Source: Dugong dugon
Lineage: Eukaryota > Chordata > Mammalia > Sirenia > Dugongidae
Assembly (NCBI GenBank): GCA_030035585.1
Contig: CM057464.1
Coordinates: 27,917,465 to 27,981,464 of the forward strand
DNA: 64,000 nucleotides
Direction of reading: 5' to 3'
Of this stretch, positions 34,699 through 45,891 are shown one piece after another. A model generated the notes under the pieces. That model made no database searches. It saw nothing but the letters and a program-made list of their open reading frames with translations, and was not told the origin of the DNA. Position 1 is the first letter of the stretch; each line of letters starts with the position of its first letter. Position numbers and translations under genes: made by a program.

Positions 34699-36726
34699 GA
34701 ATATTCAGGTACTTCCTCGCTATACAGAATGTTCCAGGCTGTTTGGGGTGCTGGTTTCTCAGGAGCCTGAAGTGAAGATGTGCCTGGCTCACTAGAAGAG
34801 CAGTGATCTCATAGGATCTGCACAGCCCAAAGTGAAAGAGATATTTGACCCTGATTTGATCTGTTTGATCATTGTTGATAGACCAGACAGGTCGTTTAAG
34901 CTGAAAAGCCGCTTCACTTTGTGCTGTGTAGACAAAGCATATCTCATCAGTCATCTGTGATTTCCCTGCAAGAAAAAAGCAATCTACTTGATAATTTTAG
35001 ATATTTTTAAGAGAAAGATTTTAACCCATGCTGCACTGGCAATCAAAAGGCAGATATAATGGGAAGTTTTAGTCCAGAAGACTAATAATAATTTATATTA
35101 TCATCATTCTTTCATATGTAGATTTTCCATACCTTACCCTTTTTCATGCTTCATATGCGGACTTTCACATATTTATTTAACAAGTGCTTCAGGCAGAAAA
35201 TACTTAAGGAAGTACTGATGGATACGAGGTAAAAAATTTGAACCTTAATATATGAAAGTGAGGAAAATGTGAACTTTTTGGAGGGCAACTGTCTCTTCCC
35301 AGTTGAGGAGAGAAAACACTGATGTCAAGATGTGTGAAGACTTTCATTCATGGAGAACCTAGTAAACAAGGAAAAGATCCTGAAGGTATTTCATCTTCAG
35401 CTGTGTTGTGAGGTTTCACCCTAGGAAATAATCATTTCTAAATAAAATAAATAGAGAACAAGTTGCTGTCGTCTGGAAACCGATGAGATTATGGGGCTAC
35501 CTGTCCGAAGCACATTCTTCCTTCTTTGCCTTTGGGCCACTGGGAGTTAAAAAGTTGAAATGTTTCACTTCATATAACTCAAACAGCAAAAGGGGAAAAC
35601 CAGCTGGTCCCTGCCCTCTTGACTTTATGTTGAACTGTCCATTCTGTATGACAAATAATGAGCTAAGAAACCAGAAGAAAAGAACTTGACTTTCAGATCA
35701 CAAGTTGAATCAGGTGGCTGAGCTGTAGAATATGATTCTTCTTATTCTCTATAAATTGGCATTCGGAAAGCTCTGAGAGAGAATAAATATGAAACCATTT
35801 TCTCTGGTGGGATTTTTTTTTTCTCGCTATTTATAACAGCACAATGCACTGATAGAATGTTTTTAAAGAAAAATACGCCAAAATATCAAATATGCAGACA
35901 CAATTTGTGGAAGGGTACTCTTAACTGCGCTCAGATAAATTACATGATTTAAATATTAGGTAAAAAAATGTTCCTCAGTCCCCTATTAGTCTCCATTAGC
36001 ATCTCTAACAACTGAAAAATAAGTAATTCTTAATGTGAAGTGTAGTAAAAAGCCTTTCTAGGAAGCACTGCTAGTGTGGTCTATACTGTACAGTCTGAGT
36101 AAAATAGTGTGCTTACTATATAAACAGCTTTCAGAGAAGGCTCAGGCCCCTTCTCAACTATATTATCATACTAAGCTCTTTTCCTACAGGAATTCTGGGG
36201 CCCTGTTTTTTGGTTTTTGTTTTTTTTTTTTTATAATACTATCTGTGACTGATATAAGTATCTTACTTATGAAAATAAATATTACCTTTATCGAGTCTAA
36301 GACAATATTTCAATAATGTATAAGCCTAATGTAATCAATAATACTGAGAGTATTAGATAAATGGATTATTTTATCATTTTCCCCCTAACTACAGTTAAAT
36401 CAATAGACCATGAATTTCAACATTGGCCTGATTACATTTTATTCTAGTATATTATCAATTACATTATAATATTAGAAATAGTAATATAATTTTAAAACTA
36501 CACTAACAGAAATGAACACTCGGTTGCATTTAATTTTAAATATGATCTAAGGAGTCTTATTGTACATGGATAAATTTATCTGCACTTCATACATGAATCA
36601 TACCTCAAATCTTCAGTTTATGATAAAGGTATTATTTCAAATCTTAGGGGGGGATATAATTGTTAAATAACTTGTGCTAGGGCAAATATTTAATTATTTG
36701 GGGAAATAACTATATTCCTGTTGTTT
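34699..36726. other. Repeat-poor AT-rich unique sequence
   Basis: Two kilobases without a recognised transposon, which is rare in this window. The part 36300-36640 is dense in TAAT/ATTA cores. No coding evidence; a possible regulatory stretch. Confidence 0.45.
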
Positions 36727-36850
36727 TTGTTGTTGTTAGTTGCTGTCTAGTTGGCTCTGATTCATGGTGACCTTAAATATAACAGAGTGAAACTTCGCCC
36801 AACCCTGTGCCATCTTTGTAATCGTTGGTATGTTTGCATCCATTGTTGTG
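36727..36850 (-). mobile_element. RTE 3' end fragment, reverse
   Basis: TGTTGTTAGTTGCTGTCTAG, then ATATAACAGAGTGAAACTTC and GTATGTTTGCATCCATTG; only the 3' terminus is present. Confidence 0.75.
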
Positions 36851-37046
36851 GGGAGCCCCGTTGTTTTTAAATGTTATTTTTACCATTCAGGCTTCCAAAC
36901 TGAGGGAAGGTAGCATAATAAAAAGAGCAAAATATCTGAACCTAGAAGACCTAGTGCAAGTCCTATTTACACTTACTAATTGTTTGACTTTAGGCAAGTT
37001 ACCTAACCCCTCAGAAGCTTCATATTCCTTCTTCTTCGAGGCAATT

Positions 37047-37652
37047 ATGATAATGAAGGTGCTGGTGATGGTGATGGTGGTGATAATGATGATGGTGGTT
37101 ATGGTGGTTGTGATGATGATGATGATTATGGTAGTGATGGTGATGGTGATGATGATGGTGGTAGTGGTGGTTGTGATAATGATGTTGATAATTATGGTAG
37201 TGGCGATAGTGATGATGATGATGATGATAATGGTACCTAGCTACCTGTTGCTGTCGAGTCAATTCCGACTCATAGCAACCCTATATAGCAACTCATAGCA
37301 ACCCTATATAGTGACCCTATGAGAGTGGTAGTGGTGATGATTATAGTAGTGGTGGTAATATTGATGGTGATGATAGTGATAATAGCAATGATGGTGATGA
37401 TGACAGTGGTGGTGCTGGTGGTGATGATAGTGATGATGGTGGTGATGGTAATGGTGGTGGTGGTATTGATAATGATGATGATATGGTGATGGTGGTGGTA
37501 GTTATGAATGATTATGGTGGTAATGCTAATATGGTCATGATGGCTGTAGTAGTGATGATAATGATAATGGTGGTGGTGGTGGTGGTGGTAGTTATCATTA
37601 TGGTGGTTATAGTGGTGGTTGTGGTGGTTGTGGTGATGATGATGATGATTGC
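37047..37652 (+). repeat. Large imperfect GAT/GGT trinucleotide array
   Basis: About 195 bp plus 330 bp of interrupted GAT/GGT/AAT triplets, split by a SINE tail at 37243-37321. Read in frame it yields Met/Val-rich frames on plus and His/Tyr/Asn-rich frames on minus (up to 157 and 145 codons). These are products of the triplet period, not genes. Confidence 0.95.
37243..37321 (-). mobile_element. AfroSINE tail fragment inside the array
   Basis: ACCTGTTGCTGTCGAGTC, then ACTCATAGCAACCCTATATAG twice in a row (an internal 24-bp duplication). Confidence 0.85.
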
Positions 37653-37740
37653 CCCCCTCAAAAAATTGCTGCGAGGTTAAAGGAGATAATGTATAATTCA
37701 AAATCATTAAGGGCTTATTATGTAAATGTCATTTTTTATT

Positions 37741-37987
37741 AAACTGTGATTTTCTCAGCTGTCCCAGCCTCTCAAACCTATGCAATAGTCCTCTTCTTCT
37801 GCTTCCGACTTTGTCACAAACCAGGAAGAGCTGGCTTAATAAAAGATACAAGCAGATTAGAGCAGAGCTATTGAGACTACTCACTTCAAATGTTTTCCTG
37901 GGAATAAAGAGGTTCCTCTGGCTTATGAATTAACAAGCCTGGCTTCTATTGGACCTCCACCAGGTGACCAAGGCAGTACTCAGAATA
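37741..37987. other. Unique sequence
   Basis: Nothing recognised. Confidence 0.4.
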
Positions 37988-37992
37988 ACCCC

Positions 37993-38690
37993 TATTATGG
38001 ATTGAATTTTGTCCCCCCAAAATGTGTGTCAGCTTGGCTAGGCCATGACTCCCAGTATAGAGTGGTTGTCCTCCATTTTGTCATCTGATGTAATTTTCCT
38101 ATGTGCTGTAAATCCTAACTTGTATGATGTTAATGTGGAGCCCTGATGGTGCAGTGGTTAAGAGCTTGGCTGCTAACCAAAAGGTTGGCGGTTCAAATCT
38201 ACCAGCTGCTCCTTGGAAACCCTATGGGGCAGTTCTACTTTGTTCTATGAGAGGAAATCCACTCAATAGCAACGGGTTTGGTGTTTTAGTTTTGTGATGT
38301 TAATGAGGCAGGATTAGAGGCAGCTATGTTATCAAGTCAAGACACAATCAACAGGATGAGGTTGTATCTTGAGTCAATCTCTTTTGAGATATATATATGA
38401 CAGAAGCAAGCAGAGAGGAGAGGGACTGCCTACCACCAAGAAAGAAGACCCAGGAGCAGAGTGTCCTTTGGACCCCAGGTCCCTGCGCTGAGAAGCCCCT
38501 AAACCAGGGCAAGACTGATGACAAGGACCTTTTCCCAGAGCCAACAGTGAGAGAAGGCCTTCCCCTAGAGCAGGCACCCTGAATTTGGACTTCCAGCCTC
38601 CTAAACTGTGAGAGAATAAATTTCTCTTTGTTAAAGCCATCCACTTGTGGTATTTCTGTTACAGCAGCACTAGATAACTGGACTGTGAAA
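37993..38690 (+). mobile_element. Solo LTR, MaLR-like, with nested SINE
   Basis: Starts TATTATGGATTGAATTTTG (TG mutated to TA). A 3' zone with GAGAATAAATTTCTC (poly-A signal) and GTGGTATTTCTGTTACAGC is typical of MaLR LTR ends. ACCCC at 37988-37992 and 38691-38695 is an exact 5-bp TSD. The SINE at 38136-38294 splits it. Confidence 0.85.
38136..38294 (+). mobile_element. AfroSINE nested in LTR, 11-bp TSD
   Basis: GGAGCCCTGATGGTGCAGTG through GCAACGGGTTTGG. TGATGTTAATG flanks it at 38125-38135 and 38295-38305. Confidence 0.95.
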
Positions 38691-38695
38691 ACCCC

Positions 38696-39505
38696 ATTGC
38701 TTGGCATAGAATACGTAAGTGATTCCCTACCCATTTTCTATTGCATTAACCAACCTGGTCTCCCTCTAAGAATTCTTTGGGTATCAAAGAGCACTATACA
38801 CCGTGGCAGTTTTATTGTAGTTTCCTTGCCTTGTTCAGGAATGTTGGATGTGGAGAATCTTTGAGCGTATCTTTAACAGTATACAGGACCTATTTCCTAA
38901 GTAAAAATTTACTTGTGTTAAACACACTGCAATTACTGCCTCCCCATTATCACTTTTCAGGGCTCTTTTAAAAAGGGAATCTGACAGAGATGTGGCTTTC
39001 TATATTTGTTAAAACATTGCAAATTTAAAGATAGCACCCTCTGAAAATTCGAAATCTATCCATCCGTCTATCTATCTAACAGCATTCTAGGACAATAACT
39101 GAGATTTTAAACAAAGCCTCTATGATGTCCCTTTAGTAATGTTATTGTTTTGTTTTTTTCACTCCCATTGCTTTTTAAATATTTTCTGTGGTAAAACTCC
39201 CTGGCAGAAATAATGTTCATCTGTTTATGTGTCTTTGTGTATAAATATATTAAAATGTGCACACAGACATACAGGAGAACAAACATTCACTCAGTTGCTC
39301 AATAATGCTACATGCGGCAGGGAACAAGTTATAGGTCAACCCCATGTGAACAAACCAACAAATATTTATTGACCAACACTCAATAAAAATTATAACCAGG
39401 GCACATAACTTATCAGTTAGCTTGGAAATGGTATCAGCTGTAGCAGGGTAGACTGGGAATGGATAAGCCAGTCCTCCCCCAATCCTGGAAACACAACTAA
39501 CTAAT
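38696..39505. other. Unique sequence
   Basis: No repeat apart from a short (CATC/TATC)n at 39058-39079. No coding evidence. Confidence 0.45.
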
Positions 39506-39707
39506 GGAGTCCCTGGAGGTGCAAATGGTTAACGCGATTGGCTGTTAAACAGAAGGCTGGAGGTTCAGAAGGCACCTCATAAGAAACGCCTGGCAATAAA
39601 CTTCTGAAAAATCAGCCATGGAAAACCCTACGGAGCACGGTTCTACTCTGACCACACACACATGGGGTTGCCATGAGTCGGAGTCGACTCGACAACAACT
39701 GGTTTTT
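39506..39707 (+). mobile_element. AfroSINE, second subtype
   Basis: GGAGTCCCTGGAGGTGCAAATG to GTCGACTCGACAACAACTGG; a few bases are lost after GGTTCAG. Confidence 0.92.
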
Positions 39708-39943
39708 AGTTTCTGGTTTTTTTTTAATGGTGGGTCAGAGGCATCATCTTCCATATATGAATAAAACAACACATCTTGTTATTTACTACATGGTCTACAG
39801 TGTAAAGAGCAGACAAGTCTTCCTAACATTGATGATATGCCCAGAAAGATTTTTATGCCTTTATCACTTATCAGGTAATGCTGAGAAGTTTAGCAAATTG
39901 CACACAGTGAGTCTGTGGCTCTCTGCAGTTCTCTTGTTCTAAG

Positions 39944-40503
39944 GCAGATCATGGCCTGCAGGCCAAATCCAGCCCCAACCAGTTTTTCTGTAGCCCACAA
40001 GGTAAGGATGGATTTTACAAATGAACATTTGCAATTGATCTGATGACCAGAACACTAACCTTGAACCCCAATTAAGCAAAATATTATCCTAAAGAAAAAG
40101 AACTCCGTTCTTCTCCTTAACCCATAACCCGTTGCCATAGAGTCGATTCCAACTCATTGCAACCCTATAGGACAGAGTAGAACTGCCTCATAGGGTTTTC
40201 AAGGCTGTAAATCTTCATGGAAGCAGACTGCCACATCTTTCTCCCGAAGAGTGGCTGGTGAGTTCAAACCAATGACCTTTCGGTTAGCAGCCGAGCACTT
40301 AATCAATGCGCCACCAGAGCTCCTTATTCTTCTCCTTAGTAGACTGTATTACAAAAAAAAAAATTATGCTCAGTTATTATTATTATATTTTGAATTTTAT
40401 CAAAAAATATGTGGAAACTTGTTTTCTCTCCTCTTGGCCCACAAAGCCTAGATTATTTACTGTCTGGCGCTTTATGGAAAAAGCCTGCTGATCCGTGGTC
40501 TAA
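39944..40503 (+). mobile_element. hAT-Charlie-like DNA transposon fossil
   Basis: The left end GGCAGATCATGGCCTGCAGG with GCCAAATCCAGCCCC, and the right part CTTGGCCCACAAAGCC with AAAAAGCCTGCTGATCCGTGG, form the inverted ends of a common mammalian hAT repeat. It is interrupted by the SINE at 40120-40326. No transposase coding is seen. Confidence 0.65.
40120..40326 (-). mobile_element. AfroSINE, longer subtype, reverse, 12-bp TSD
   Basis: TTCTTCTCCTTA at 40108-40119 and 40327-40338. The body ends GCGCCACCAGAGCTCC. Confidence 0.95.
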
Positions 40504-40644
40504 GTCATCAACTTCCAAGTCATTTGGCCTCTTCAGGTCACTGAGAGTTTCTTAACCCTCCTCCTTCTAGCCCTTTTCTTTTTCATGTCTGCTAGTAGTA
40601 GTCTATCATTGCTCAAATCCCCTTGTTAAGAGAAGTTTTTAAAA

Positions 40645-40830
40645 AGCAGTTGCTGTGGAGTTGATTCTAACTCATGGCAACGCCATGTGTGTCAGAGTGG
40701 AACTGTACTCCACAGGGTTTTCAATGGCTGATTGTCGGAAGTAGATCACCAGACCTTTTCTTCCAAGGTGCCTCGAGGTGGACTCGAACTTCCAAACTTT
40801 CAGTTAGCAGTTGAGCATGTTAACCGGTTA
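40645..40830 (-). mobile_element. AfroSINE, second subtype, reverse, head lost
   Basis: GCAGTTGCTGTGGAGTTG to GAGCATGTTAACCGG; the terminal CACCCAGGGACTCC is missing. Confidence 0.9.
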
Positions 40831-40874
40831 AGAGGATACATGCCACCATATTGCATTGCTCTATAGTAACAGTT

Positions 40875-41027
40875 GGAGCCCTGGTGGCACAGTGGTTAAG
40901 AGCTGTGGCTGCTGAACAAAATGTTGGCAGTTTGAATCCACCAGCCACTCCTTGGAAGCCCTATGGGGCAGTTCTACTCTTTCCTATAGACTTGCTATGA
41001 GTTGGAATCAACTTGACGGCAAGGGAC
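40875..41027 (+). mobile_element. AfroSINE, short subtype
   Basis: GGAGCCCTGGTGGCACAGTGG to CAACTTGACGGCAAGGG. Confidence 0.94.
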
Positions 41028-41859
41028 TTTTGGATAATAATAACACTTGATTTGAGAGGATGATGAAAAATTAATGGAGTGTTCTGGGTGGCAGAGGATT
41101 GAGAAGACCATGTCATGTAAGGAGAGAAACCAGTAGAGCTAAGAGTCTATTCTCCCAATCTAAGTATAGGTATCTTCTTGAGCAATGAACTTGGTAAAAA
41201 GGTAGCACACAGTATCCTTCACACTTATATCTCTGCATCATTTCAAGGGGCTCCTCCCAATTTGATCTTTGGGTTTGCATGCCTCTGAGATCTGACTCCT
41301 TGCACCTACTTGTAATGAAGGACCTATGTGCAAGTATGCCTTGGAACTATCTTCCTGGCTTTTTCACGCACACCGTTCCAAGTCTCCTGAGTGACATGGG
41401 AGTGACGGTGCCAGGCCTCAGGGAGCATCTCCCAAAGAAACCACAAATTGGAAAAACATTACCTTTATGTTAGGAGATTACACAGGATTAGCCAAGCTTT
41501 GATCATCCCAAAACAGTGCTGGCTCTTGTCCATGGCCCTGAAGCCCATAAGGCAGACCAGCATGCATCTGCTTGGCTTGCATGTTAATTTGAGAACAAGG
41601 AAGTCTTTTCAAAACAGCAGGAGAGAGCTAAAAGCACCACCACACACACTCATGCACATTTAGTGGGGGCCACTCAGCTCTTGGTTGCTAAGCATTGGAA
41701 GAAGCAGGAATGTTTAGCTTTATTAAGCATCTCTGAGCAGTTCTAACTTGCTGGAGGAGAAAAAATCTTTTGCTATTAAAAAAGAGTTAGGAACACGTAC
41801 ACCAAAAAACAGGAACGAACCAAGAAAGACTTCTTTCTCTTGAGCCGTTTAAGGCTCAA
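41028..41859. other. Unique sequence
   Basis: Frames at 41279-41663 have no domain and overlap each other. Nothing supported. Confidence 0.45.
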
Positions 41860-42057
41860 AACCCAGTTGCCATTGAGTTGATTCCAACTCACAACAACCC
41901 CATGTGTGTCAGAGTAGATCTGTGCTCCGTGTACTCCATACCAATGCTGATTTTTCAGAAGTAGATTGCCAGGCCTTTCTTCTAAGGTGCCTCTGGGTGG
42001 ACTCAAACCTCCAGGCTTTCAGTTAGCAGTCGAGCACATTAACCATTTGCACCACCT
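41860..42057 (-). mobile_element. AfroSINE, second subtype, reverse
   Basis: ACCCAGTTGCCATTGAGTTG to CATTTGCACCACCT; a short duplication near TGCTCCGTGTACTCC. Confidence 0.9.
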
Positions 42058-42088
42058 AATTTACAATTTAAAAAACAAAAACAAAAAA

Positions 42089-42241
42089 ACCCCATTGTCG
42101 TCAAGTCAATTCCGACTCATAGCAACCCTATAGGACAGAGTAGCACTGCCCCATAGGGTTTCCAAGGAGCAACTGGTGGATTCGAACTGACAACCTTTTG
42201 TTTTGCAGCCCAGCACTTAAACACTGTGCCTCTAGGGCTCC
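42089..42241 (-). mobile_element. AfroSINE, short subtype, reverse
   Basis: CCCCATTGTCGTCAAGTC to TCTAGGGCTCC, with an A-rich tail at 42069-42088. Confidence 0.93.
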
Positions 42242-42544
42242 ATATATATACAATAGGGAACTAAATTTCCACATGTGATAGAAGTGTCTCCCAGGCATGA
42301 CTCTGTACGTATCTGACACCATCTTAGAAAGACTGGTGTCTTCATAACAGGGTGTAGACAGAGTTAGGTATGGGAATTCTTTCTACTAACTTCAGCCTAG
42401 CTGGGAATCAGTTTTAGGGTCTCTACATAAATGCTTTGAGATTAGCACTTACTGAACACACTCTAGAGAAGAATAACATATTAGTAGATGTGGCTCCCTG
42501 AGGAGCTTATGAACTATTTATTTAGAATAGAAGATTTATTTTTT
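42242..42544. other. Unique sequence
   Basis: Nothing recognised. Confidence 0.4.
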
Positions 42545-42659
42545 GTTGTTCACTTAAATATCCATTGACTGTCTACCATGTGCAAGATTTTGTTTTATTC
42601 TGACTGGGAAGCTGTCATGGTGAACGCAGCAAAGTCTCAGCTTCCAAGGGTTATATTCT

Positions 42660-43796
42660 TTTTTTTTTTTTAACTATTATAAAAATATATATAACACAGA
42701 ATTTGCCAAATCAATGTATTTCAGGTGTACAATTTAGTGGTATCAATTAATCACGTTGTGCAACCATCACCTCTAATTGTTGCCAAATGTTACATCGCCA
42801 TAAAAAGAAACTCACACTCCCAGTAACCACTAATGAACTTTGGTCTCTATACATTTGCCTATTCTTGTTATTTCATATCAGTGAGGTTATACAGTATTTG
42901 TCCTTTTGTGATGGACTTATTTCACCTAGCATAATGTTTTCAAGGTTCATCATGTTTTAGCATGTGTCTTAGCCATCTAGTGCTGCTGTAACAGAAATAT
43001 CACGAGTAGATGGCTTCAACAAACAGAAGTTTATTCTCTCACAGTCTAGTAGGCTAGAAGTCCAAATTCAGGGCGTCAGCTCCAGGGGAAGGCTTTCTCT
43101 GTCAGCTCTGGAGGAAGGTCTTTGTCATCAATCTTCCCCTGGACTAGCAGCTTCTCCATGCAGGAACCCTGGGTCCAAAAGACACGCTCCGCTCCCAGTG
43201 CTTCCTTCTTGGTGGTATGAGTTCTCCCCTCTCTGCTAGCTTCCCTTTCATCTCTTGTAAGATAAAAGGTGGTGCAGGCCACACCCCAGGGAAACTGTGT
43301 ACATTGAATCAGGAGTGTGACCTGAGCAAGGGTGTTACATCCCCATGCTTATCTTCTTTAACATAATCTAATCTTGCCTCATTAACCACAGGAAGCGATT
43401 AGGATTTACAACATAGGAAAATCATATCGATCACAAAATGGAGGACAACCACACAATACTGGGAGTCATGGCCTAACCAAATTGACACATATTTTTAGGG
43501 GACACAGTTCAATCCATGACAGCATGTATCATGACTTCAGTTCTCTTTATGACTGAGTAATATTCTATTTTATGTATACACTACATTTTGTTCTCCGTTC
43601 ATCAATTGATAGACATTTAGGTTGTTTCCACTTTATGGCTACTGTGAATAATGCCGTAATGAACATTGGTGCACCTGTGTCTGTTTATGTCACCACTTTC
43701 AAGTCTCTTGGGTACATGCCTAGGAGTGGAATTGCTGGGTCATATGGTAGCTCTATGTTTAACTTTTTGAGGGACTACCAAATTGTTTACTGTGGA
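42660..43796 (-). mobile_element. L1 3' end, reverse, 10-bp TSD, split by an LTR
   Basis: A poly-T at 42660-42672 and then the reverse of an old L1 3' end. GTTATATTCT at 42650-42659 and 43797-43806 flanks it. A solo LTR occupies 42965-43521. The remaining ORF2 C-terminal part (43572-43790) has stops. Confidence 0.9.
42965..43521 (-). mobile_element. Solo LTR, MaLR-like, exact 5-bp TSD
   Basis: TGTCTTAGCC ... CCATGACA, flanked by GCATG at 42960-42964 and 43522-43526. The 557-bp length and 5-bp TSD fit an ERVL/MaLR-type LTR. No internal region remains. Confidence 0.88.
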
Positions 43797-44697
43797 GTTA
43801 TATTCTAGTGGAAGGAGACAGACAACTGACAAAGAAACAGGTAAAAATATGTGTGTCAGATGGAGATAAGTTCTATGCAGGAAAGTAAAGTGGGGTGAGA
43901 AGGATAAGGCTTAGTGGTCAGGGAAGGCTTAACTGATAAATGGTCAGATACCTGAAGGAAGTGAAGAACTGACCAGTGGACATCTGGCGGAGAGTGTTCC
44001 AGGAATATCAAGGAGGCCAGTGTGGCTGGAGGACAGTGTAAATAAGACGGAGAGCCACAGAAGATTAGCTCGGAGAAGTTTCTTGGGAGAGGGCGGTTCC
44101 AGATCCTGTAAGGTCTTATAGGCCATTTTAAGGGTTTCAGTTTATACTCTATGTGAGATGGGGAACAAAGTGACATAACCAGATTTGTCTTTCAGAAAGA
44201 GCACTCTGGCTGTTTTGAGAATAAAGCTGGGGGAGTAAAGGGCAAAAGCAGGGAGGCCAGCTGGGAAACTATTGCAATAATCTAGAACATTGTTGATGGG
44301 GATCTTACCAGGCCCGATACCACCAAATCCGTAAGATTTGCTGATAGATCAAATACTGGGGGCAAGGAAGGAAAGTAGCTAAGGATAACTCCAAGGCTTT
44401 GGTCTAAGCATCTGGAAGGATGACATTGCTGTTTGTACTGAGATGAGGAAGACTGCAGGAGCAGCAGGTTTGGGTGTGGGGGCTGTTGCTGTGGTAGGTA
44501 GTCAGGAGTTCCATTTTGGGCAGTTAAGTTTATAATATACCTATAAATAGTAGATGTATTAGTGAAGTCCCATTCCAAGTACCCAGAATAGTAGGTACTC
44601 AAATCCGTTGAAATGTTGACTATAAAGCAGCATATAAACAAATGAACATTATTCACAGATTTATAACCAGTTCATGGGGATTGGACCACATAATTAT

Positions 44698-45147
44698 TAT
44701 TGTTAGTTGCTGTCAAGTTGACTCTGACTCATAGCTACCTTATGTGCAACAGAATGACCCATCGCCCAGTCCTGTGTTATCCTCACAACTGTAGGCATGT
44801 TCAAGTCCATTGTTGCAGCTATTGTGCCAATCCATCTCACTGAGTGTCTCCCTTACCCTCATTTGCCCCCTACTTCACCAAACATGGTGTCCTTTTCTAG
44901 CGATTGATCCCTGCTGATGACATATCCAAAGCAAGTGACTCAGAGTTCTGTTGTGATCCATAAGGTTTTCACTGACTAAATTTTGGAAGTAGATCACCAG
45001 GCCTTTCTTCCTAGTCTTAGTCTGGAAGCTTTGCTGAAACCTGTCCACCAAGGTTGACCCTGCTGGTATTTGAAATACCAGTGGCATAGCTTCCAGCATC
45101 ACAGCAACATGCAAGCCATCACAGTACCACGAACTGACAGACAGGGA
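44698..45147 (-). mobile_element. RTE-derived element, reverse, larger form
   Basis: The tail TGTTAGTTGCTGTCAAGTTG, then a longer 3' UTR block (ATCCATCTCACTGAGTGTC, TCCAAAGCAAGTGACTCAG), then RTE 5' motifs CTGTCCACCAAGGTTGACCC. It retains more 3' UTR than the copies at 22594 and 55894. Confidence 0.75.
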
Positions 45148-45483
45148 ATGCATACAACTGTTTGCGCTGTTCCACAAGACCAGGAGTTAAGTAATACAAT
45201 ACAAGCTGTTTGTAAACAATAAAGGGAGATTAAAGGAAAAATTAGAGAGGGAAGACTGGAATAATCTGAGCAGGCTTCTTGGTGGTGAGTATTTGAAGGA
45301 GAGAACTTGACGTCCTTGGGAGCACTGTTATGATATAATTGTAGAAAAGCACGTAAAAGAACTTTCCATCTTTACATGACCTCTTGCATTTGGTGCTATG
45401 CACATCAAGTTAAGATGCTTGTGTCTTGCCCTTTTGTTCCAAGGCTGTACAATCATAGAATCTCAGCTGGAAGAGGTGTTTAC
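45148..45483. other. Unique sequence
   Basis: Nothing recognised. Confidence 0.4.
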
Positions 45484-45648
45484 AGCTCTGCTAACTGAAA
45501 GGTTGGCAGCTCGAACCTACCAGCCATTCTGAAGGAGAAAGATGTGGCAATCGGCTTCCGAAATGACAGCCTTGGAACCCTTATGGGTCAGTTCTACTCT
45601 GTCTTATAGGGTTGCTGAGAGTCGGAATCAACTCAGTAGCAATGGATG
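45484..45648 (+). mobile_element. AfroSINE, longer subtype, 5'-truncated
   Basis: Begins at AGCTCTGCTAACTGAAAGG and lacks the first ~35 bp of the head; contains AGAAAGATGTGGCAATCGGC. Confidence 0.9.
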
Positions 45649-45699
45649 TTTTAATAGAAGACAGGCAAGAGGTCAGAACTCCAGCCTCCCTCAGTCACA

Positions 45700-45881
45700 T
45701 GAGGAGCCGTGGTGGCACAGTGTTAAAGTGCTCAGCTGCTAACCAAGCAGGAAAAAGATGTGGCAGTCTTCTTCCATAAAGATTACAGCCTTGGAAACCT
45801 ATGGGGCAGTTCTACTCTGTCCTACAAGGTCACAATGAGTTGGAATCGATTTGACAGCAGTGGGTTTGGTTTTTTTGGTTT
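45700..45881 (+). mobile_element. AfroSINE, longer subtype, 10-bp TSD
   Basis: CTCAGTCACA at 45690-45699 and 45882-45891. About 25 bp are deleted between GCTAACCAA and GCAGGAAAAAG. Confidence 0.93.
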
Positions 45882-45891
45882 CTCAGTCACA

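Larger units (their letters stand above)
36896..37740 (+). mobile_element. MIR split by a trinucleotide array
   Basis: The left part, 36896-37046, has AATTGTTTGACTTTAGGCAAG. The right part, 37653-37740, has TGCGAGGTTAAAGGAGATAA. The array occupies the place of the MIR's own GATAATAAT core, so it most likely grew from it. Confidence 0.75.
42545..44660 (-). mobile_element. L2 LINE, reverse, split by an L1
   Basis: Pieces 42545-42659 and 43797-44660. Reverse translation gives L2 reverse-transcriptase C-terminal residues. In 43856-44176 the stretch SPSYLHCPPATLASLIF is followed by PDVHWSVLHFLQ. In 44282-44656 the stretch HPSRCLDQSLGVILS matches the region after the RT palm. Many stops; a fossil. 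Confidence 0.82.

Noticed and set aside
36825..37707. Long open frames of 157 (plus) and 145 (minus) codons, rich in Met/Val or His/Tyr
   Set aside because: They are produced by the triplet period of the GAT/GGT array and its SINE fragment; there are no gene signals and no complex sequence.
42965..43521. Possible retroviral gene remnants next to the LTR
   Set aside because: The LTR is directly bounded by its 5-bp TSD on both sides; no gag, pol or env-like sequence is attached.
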